Below are positions 28,201 through 32,310 of a DNA stretch of 32,310 bases, one piece after another. Position numbers and translations under genes: made by a program. The notes beneath the pieces were generated by a model. The model did no database searches and was not told the origin of the DNA. It saw only the letters and a list, made by a program, of their open reading frames with translations. This DNA is from an uncultured Aquimarina sp. (GTDB lineage Bacteria > Bacteroidota > Bacteroidia > Flavobacteriales > Flavobacteriaceae), in NCBI GenBank assembly GCA_937958985.1, contig CALGLV010000019.1, positions 1 through 32,310 on the forward strand, read 5' to 3'. Position 1 is the stretch's first letter; each line of letters opens with the position of its first letter.

Positions 28201-29364
28201 ATGTCAAAAATATTAATTGTAGAAGACGAAGCAGCAATCCGTAGAGTACTATCCAAAATACTATCGGAGGAAAACGATACCTATATCGTATCCGAAGCTG
28301 TTGATGGCTTAGAAGGAATTGAACTATTAAAAAAAGAAGATTTTGACCTGGTAATTTGCGATATTAAAATGCCAAAAATGGATGGCGTTGAAGTATTGGA
28401 AGCTGCAAAAAAGATAAAACCAGAAATCCCTATAATTATGATATCTGGCCACGGAGAGTTAGAAACTGCTGTGCAAACCATGCGCTTAGGGGCATTTGAT
28501 TATATTTCAAAACCACCCGATTTAAATCGCTTATTAAATACTGTTCGCAATGCTTTGGACCGTAAAAGTTTAGTGGTTGAAAATAAAAGACTAAAAAAGA
28601 AGGTTTCTAAAAATTATGAAATGGTTGGAACTTCCGAGAAGATTACCGACATTAAAAACATGATTGAAAAGGTAGCGCCTACTGAAGCGCGTGTACTAAT
28701 TACTGGGCCAAACGGTACAGGTAAAGAGCTAGTAGCGCATTGGGTACACGAAAAAAGTGAACGTTCTTCGGGTCCTTTTATAGAAGTAAATTGTGCTGCT
28801 ATACCTTCCGAATTAATTGAAAGTGAATTATTTGGACATGTGAAAGGGGCATTTACATCTGCCAATAAAGACCGTGCTGGTAAGTTTGAAGCTGCTAATG
28901 GTGGTACCATTTTTTTGGATGAAATTGGTGATATGAGCCTTTCAGCGCAAGCTAAAGTTTTACGTGCCTTACAAGAAAGTAAAGTGCAACGTGTTGGTAG
29001 TGATAAGGACATTAAAGTAAATGTACGTGTGGTTGCTGCCACAAATAAAAATCTTAAAAAGGAAATTGAAGAAAAAAGATTTCGTGAAGATTTATACCAC
29101 CGTTTAGCGGTAATTTTAATTAAAGTTCCGTCGCTTAACGATCGTAGAGATGATATCCCTTTATTAATAGAATATTTTTCTAACAAAATAGCTACTTCGC
29201 AAGGAACGGCTCCAAAATCGTTTTCTAAAAAAGCCATTAAATTATTACAAGAGTACGATTGGACGGGTAATATTAGAGAACTTCGAAATGTAGTAGAACG
29301 TTTATTAATATTAGGCGAACAAGAAGTAAGTGAAAAGGACATTAAATTATTTGCTTCAAAATAA
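28201..29364 (+). CDS. Sigma-54-type response regulator lacking a DNA-binding domain
   Basis: A 387-residue NtrC-like regulator. The receiver domain (1-120) has acidic E8/D9 and phospho-acceptor D54 in VICDIKMPKMDG, with the conserved Lys in YISKPPD (K104). The AAA+ domain has Walker A GPNGTGKE (169-176), GAFTSA (216-221) in place of the usual GAFTGA, and Walker B FLDEIGD (238-244). The DWTGNIRELRN block is followed by only about 25 residues, so the Fis-type HTH is missing. It ends in a complete stop, not a frameshift. It could activate sigma-54 promoters without a DNA site, as proposed for FlgR-like proteins, or act through another partner. Its stop overlaps the next start (TAATG). Confidence 0.9.
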   Translation: MSKILIVEDEAAIRRVLSKILSEENDTYIVSEAVDGLEGIELLKKEDFDLVICDIKMPKMDGVEVLEAAKKIKPEIPIIMISGHGELETAVQTMRLGAFDYISKPPDLNRLLNTVRNALDRKSLVVENKRLKKKVSKNYEMVGTSEKITDIKNMIEKVAPTEARVLITGPNGTGKELVAHWVHEKSERSSGPFIEVNCAAIPSELIESELFGHVKGAFTSANKDRAGKFEAANGGTIFLDEIGDMSLSAQAKVLRALQESKVQRVGSDKDIKVNVRVVAATNKNLKKEIEEKRFREDLYHRLAVILIKVPSLNDRRDDIPLLIEYFSNKIATSQGTAPKSFSKKAIKLLQEYDWTGNIRELRNVVERLLILGEQEVSEKDIKLFASK

Positions 29365-29882
29365 TGAAGCAAATCTTTTTTATAATTTCTTTCCTAACAA
29401 TGCCATTGCTTTGGGCGCAACACGAGCCTAAAGCATGGATTATAGGGCTGCAAGCAAATACTAGTTTTGCTTCTCCAGAAAAATTAGGTGGGAATTTTCA
29501 GCTAAACTATGCCCATAATTGCTATACCACTGTAATTAATGAAGTTTCCGTTTTTCCCTACGAAAATCAAACTGTTTTAGAGGTTGCAAGTAGTGTAAAT
29601 TTGATTATAAATAATTTTAAGAGACAAAATTTTATACTTACCGGGGGTATTGGTTTATCGGTAACTTCTGTTGAACTAACTGACAAGGAATTGAAAAATG
29701 CTTTTTTAGCGCTTTCCAGTAATACAAATCAAAATCATTTAGGTGTGTTGTTCAAAATCAAAGGTTTGTATCAATTTAAACCGTATTGGAATTTTGTAAC
29801 TTCTGTTAACCTTAAAACCTTAGGTAGTGATTTTGTAAACATTTCAATGGGAATAAATTACGAATTTCCTTACCGCAGATAA
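29364..29882 (+). CDS. Small exported beta-rich protein, unrecognised
   Basis: A 172-residue protein with a signal peptide (MKQIFFIISFLTMPLLWAQ) and a mature part of alternating strands ending VNISMGINYEFPYRR. It looks like a small outer-membrane barrel or conserved hypothetical periplasmic protein. I do not recognise a named family. Its start overlaps the response-regulator stop by one base, and its stop lies 12 bases before the PPK2 gene, so the three are one transcript. Confidence 0.8.
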   Translation: MKQIFFIISFLTMPLLWAQHEPKAWIIGLQANTSFASPEKLGGNFQLNYAHNCYTTVINEVSVFPYENQTVLEVASSVNLIINNFKRQNFILTGGIGLSVTSVELTDKELKNAFLALSSNTNQNHLGVLFKIKGLYQFKPYWNFVTSVNLKTLGSDFVNISMGINYEFPYRR

Positions 29883-29894
29883 AAAACTTAAACT

Positions 29895-30761
29895 ATGAGT
29901 GACTTAATTGCACACGAAAATTTTGACATCGCAAACTCTATTACAAATGTTGATGTAGGGCTTTCAGAAAAAGAAGCTAAAAGAAAATTAAAAAAGCTAA
30001 GTAAAAAATTGGGCGATTTGCAAGATACCCTTTACGCCCACGGAAAATATGGGGTACTTATTTGCATACAAGGCATGGATACTGCTGGTAAAGACAGTAT
30101 GATACGAGAGGTTTTTAAAGAGTTTAATGTACGTGGAATTGTTGTGCATAGCTTTAAAGTACCTACGGAACTTGAAAAAAAACACGATTACCTGTGGCGC
30201 CATTATATTGCTTTACCTCCTAAAGGAAAATTCGGAATATTTAACCGCACACACTACGAAAATGTGTTGGTTACCAAAGTACACCCTGAATATATACTTG
30301 GCGAAAATTTACCCAATGTAACTTCTGTTACTGATCTAAACGAAGAGTTTTGGAATAAACGATATGAGCAAATCAACAATTTTGAAAAGCATATTGCCGA
30401 TAACGGAACCATTATATTTAAATTCTTTTTAAATCTTTCTAAAGAAGAGCAGAAAAATAGACTCCTTAGGCGTATCGAAAAAAAGGAGAAAAACTGGAAA
30501 TTTTCTCCAAGCGATTTAAAAGAGCGTAAACTATGGGACGACTACCAAACCTGCTACGAAACCGCCATACAAAAAACATCAAAACCCCATGCGCCTTGGT
30601 ACATTATCCCTGCCGATAATAAACCTGTAGCGCGTTACTTAGTAGCCAAAACTATTTTAGAAAGGTTAGAAACCTATTCTGATATTAAAGAACCAGAATT
30701 AGACCCTAAAGTTAAAGCAGAACTTTCTAATTACTTAAATACCTTGGAAGGAGAAAAGTAG
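29895..30761 (+). CDS. Polyphosphate kinase 2 family protein
   Basis: A 288-residue cytoplasmic PPK2 phosphotransferase that uses inorganic polyphosphate to phosphorylate AMP/ADP or GDP. Walker A is GMDTAGKDS (60-68). The lid region is DYLWRHYIALPPKG (98-111), and the Walker B region is GIFNRTHYENVL (114-125). FKFFLNLSKEEQKNRLLRR and PWYIIPADNKPVARYLV follow. The length and the FNRTHYE form fit the single-domain, class III-like group, so both AMP and ADP are possible acceptors. That is inference from the family. It is the last gene of the regulator operon. Confidence 0.9.
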   Translation: MSDLIAHENFDIANSITNVDVGLSEKEAKRKLKKLSKKLGDLQDTLYAHGKYGVLICIQGMDTAGKDSMIREVFKEFNVRGIVVHSFKVPTELEKKHDYLWRHYIALPPKGKFGIFNRTHYENVLVTKVHPEYILGENLPNVTSVTDLNEEFWNKRYEQINNFEKHIADNGTIIFKFFLNLSKEEQKNRLLRRIEKKEKNWKFSPSDLKERKLWDDYQTCYETAIQKTSKPHAPWYIIPADNKPVARYLVAKTILERLETYSDIKEPELDPKVKAELSNYLNTLEGEK

Positions 30762-30856
30762 GTGCCCATACACCCTATAATTTGATTTTAGTAGTGTTTT
30801 ATGGTGTTTGTTTATAGTTAAGAAACTCTACATAATTTCAAAATACAACTTCAAAA

Positions 30857-30889
30857 ATTGTCCCAAATATTTACTAAATTTGGGACAAT
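30857..30889 (+). promoter_or_regulatory. Operator: 12-bp inverted repeat over the abiE promoter
   Basis: ATTGTCCCAAAT (30857-30868) and ATTTGGGACAAT (30878-30889) are a perfect inverted repeat with a 9-base spacer and 21-bp centre spacing (two helical turns). It overlaps the -7 box at 30875-30882. AbiEi antitoxins are known to repress their own operon by binding inverted repeats in the promoter, so this is the likely autoregulation site. Confidence 0.7.
30875..30882 (+). promoter_or_regulatory. abiE promoter (-7 box)
   Basis: TAAATTTG matches TAnnTTTG, 27 bases before the antitoxin ATG, and is half covered by the right arm of the operator. Confidence 0.65.
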
Positions 30890-30901
30890 AATAAATATAC
30901 A

Positions 30902-31501
30902 ATGACTAAATCAGTTCAAACTAAAATTGAAAACGAAATAAAATCAATGAAAAGAGGGAGCGTACTATTCCCATCGAACTTTGATGATATTGGAAATGTT
31001 GAAGTGGTAAAAAAATCATTATTGAGACTTGAAAACAAAAAATTCTTAATAAGGTTAGCTCATGGAATATATTTATATCCAAAACAAGACAAAATTTTAG
31101 GAGCTTTATACCCTACAATAGAAGAAATAGCCACTGCAATTGCTAACCGTGACAAAGCACGAATTATCCCAACAGGAACAACAGCTCTTAATAAATTAGG
31201 ATTGTCAACTCAAATTCCAATGAATATTGTTTTTCTAACTGACGGAGCTCCAAGAAGTATAGTTGTAGGTAAAAGAACCATAAAATTCAAGCGAACATCT
31301 CCAAAAAACTTGGCTGTAAGAGGAGAAATTACAAGTTTAATTATTCAAGCACTTAAAGAAATTGGAAAAGACAATACAACAGCAGCCCAATTGGAAAAAA
31401 TTAAGATGCACCTTGAAAAAGAAAAACAAGAAATTATAGAACATGATGCTAAACTAGCCCCTGTTTGGATTTCAAAAATCATGAAGAATTATCAAATATG
31501 A
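30902..31501 (+). CDS. AbiEi-type antitoxin (DUF6088-like)
   Basis: A 199-residue protein with an N-terminal winged-helix type segment (FPSNFDDIGNVEVVKKSLLRLENKKFLIRLAHGIYLYPKQD, cited as blocks, about 23-64) and a C-terminal domain with IIPTGTTALNKLGLSTQIP, VFLTDGAPRSI and TIKFKRTSP. This is the pattern of the DUF6088/AbiEi antitoxin family of type IV toxin-antitoxin systems. It is complete. Its stop overlaps the toxin start by four bases (ATGA), typical of translationally coupled abiE pairs. It likely binds the inverted repeat upstream. Confidence 0.85.
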   Translation: MTKSVQTKIENEIKSMKRGSVLFPSNFDDIGNVEVVKKSLLRLENKKFLIRLAHGIYLYPKQDKILGALYPTIEEIATAIANRDKARIIPTGTTALNKLGLSTQIPMNIVFLTDGAPRSIVVGKRTIKFKRTSPKNLAVRGEITSLIIQALKEIGKDNTTAAQLEKIKMHLEKEKQEIIEHDAKLAPVWISKIMKNYQI

Positions 31502-32235
31502 AAGCGTTTATACAACTTAATAATAAAGATAAACTAAACATATTCAATCAAGTGAGTGAAAAAACGGGGTTTCTATCTTCTGCAGTTGAAAAAGATTGGT
31601 GGGTAACTTTATCACTGAATATTATATTCTCTTTACCTTATTCTAAACATATAGTTTTCAAAGGAGGAACATCTTTGAGTAAAGCATGGAATTTAATAGA
31701 GCGTTTTTCAGAAGATATTGATTTGGTAATTGATAGAAAGCATTTAGGTTTTGAAGGACAATTAAGCAAAACTCAGGTTAAAAAATTGCGAAAAGTATCT
31801 TGTTCCTTTATTGGAAATGAATTTTATAAAGACATTAATGATGCTTTATTTAAATTAGGTGTTTCAGATTATGAATTAGTTGTTCAAAAAACAAAAGATA
31901 CAGATACCGACCCTTTGGTTATTGAATTACGATATAAATCTTTAACAGAAACATCCACCTATTTAAGACCAAGAGTATTAATAGAAGTTGGCGCACGTTC
32001 CTTAATGGAACCTGTAGAAAATAAATCTATTATTTCTATGGTTTCTGAGGAGTTTAAAGAACTGCCTTTTGCTGAAACAGAAATAACAATACCTGTTGTT
32101 TCTCCTAAACGAACCTTTTTAGAAAAGATATTCTTATTGCATGAAGAATTTCAAAAAGAGACTAAGTTTATAATGGAATGTCTAGTTTTGTTGGTACGAA
32201 TTTATGTGATTAAATTAGATTTGTATTATGGGTAA
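31498..32235 (+). CDS. AbiEii-type nucleotidyltransferase toxin, 3'-truncated by an IS
   Basis: The ATG at 31498 overlaps the antitoxin stop; a frame starting at 31465 inside the antitoxin is rejected. The protein has the nucleotidyltransferase signature KGGTSLSKAWNLIERFSEDIDLVID (cited in part: GGTSLS then SEDIDL, the D-x-D pair) and the later RTFLEKIFLLHEEFQKE. AbiEii proteins normally run about 60-100 residues further, into a helical domain with ERxSRHLYD-type sequence. Here homology stops near 32170-32180. The last 18 residues or so are read from IS DNA and end at a stop overlapping the transposase start. The encoded product (245 residues) is probably inactive; the rest of the gene may lie beyond the IS. 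Confidence 0.78.
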   Translation: MKAFIQLNNKDKLNIFNQVSEKTGFLSSAVEKDWWVTLSLNIIFSLPYSKHIVFKGGTSLSKAWNLIERFSEDIDLVIDRKHLGFEGQLSKTQVKKLRKVSCSFIGNEFYKDINDALFKLGVSDYELVVQKTKDTDTDPLVIELRYKSLTETSTYLRPRVLIEVGARSLMEPVENKSIISMVSEEFKELPFAETEITIPVVSPKRTFLEKIFLLHEEFQKETKFIMECLVLLVRIYVIKLDLYYG

Positions 32236-32310
32236 AAAGATTTATGACCAAGAATTTAAAGAGACTCTTGTTTCTTTATTAGATACAGGAAAAACTGTTT
32301 TAGAATTATC
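32179..32310 (+). mobile_element. Left end of an IS3-family insertion sequence (partial)
   Basis: Toxin homology ends just before 32179, where TGTCTAGTTTTG begins. A TG start and about 49 bases before the transposase ATG fit an IS3-family left end. The exact terminus cannot be fixed without the right end and the target duplication, which lie outside the window. Confidence 0.6.
32228..32310 (+). CDS. IS3-family transposase OrfA (partial, runs off right edge)
   Basis: ATG at 32228 opens a frame to the window edge reading MGKKIYDQEFKETLVSLLDT and then GKTVLEL, the N-terminus of the IS3/IS911 OrfA helix-turn-helix protein common in Bacteroidetes. It is too short to give the subgroup. Confidence 0.75.
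   Translation, partial: MGKKIYDQEFKETLVSLLDTGKTVLEL

Noticed and set aside
28614..29372. Long minus-strand frame of 252 codons
   Set aside because: It is the antisense shadow of the AAA+ domain of the response regulator; composition and residues do not resemble a protein family.

Overview
The window is chromosomal DNA from a Bacteroidota, most likely a marine-type Flavobacteriaceae. The evidence is a low G+C content (judged by eye), a short primary sigma factor of the Bacteroidetes kind, many promoters with the Bacteroidetes -7 element TAnnTTTG, start codons preceded by A/T-rich sequence instead of a Shine-Dalgarno, a PorV/PorQ-family outer-membrane protein, and a DnaJ of the flavobacterial form. 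I cannot name the genus.

Layout. 1-286: the first codons of an unrecognised minus-strand gene and two strong hairpins. 287-2623 (minus): pssA followed by a HerA-like ATPase (DUF853). 2714-3826 (plus): a PorV/PorQ-like beta-barrel. 3832-5544 (minus): an exported DUF1223 protein, thioredoxin and an FKBP-type lipoprotein. 5682-9390 (plus): sppA and typA/bipA. 9479-14034 (minus): rpe, rpoD, pnp and rpsO, in the transcription order rpsO, pnp, rpoD, rpe. 14209-18498 (plus): an orphan membrane histidine kinase, then a three-gene FecCD/BtuCD-type metal-chelate ABC importer. 18654-24274 (plus): rplS, monomeric icd, and a VWA-protein/MoxR-type AAA+ pair. 24369-25019 (minus): a YceI lipoprotein. 25364-28138 (plus): grpE, dnaJ and an MscS-type channel. 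28201-30761 (plus): a compact operon of a sigma-54-type response regulator without a DNA-binding domain, a small exported beta-rich protein and a PPK2 polyphosphate kinase. 30902-32310 (plus): an AbiE-type toxin-antitoxin operon whose toxin gene is cut by an IS3-family element running off the right edge.

Most of the window is conserved housekeeping DNA: translation, RNA turnover, protein folding and quality control, TCA and pentose-phosphate metabolism, and phospholipid synthesis. The accessory end is the AbiE/IS segment at the right edge. I see no CRISPR array, tRNA, rRNA, prophage or large defence island. The parts most worth a second look are the AbiE operon (a perfect 12-bp inverted repeat over its promoter, plus a toxin truncated by transposition), the VWA/MoxR pair with an Asn in Walker B, the response regulator with GAFTSA and no HTH beside PPK2, the DnaJ with only one of two zinc sites, and the structured leaders of rpsO and rplS. 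I do not claim a wholly new system. The VWA/MoxR pair and the regulator-barrel-PPK2 operon are the closest candidates.
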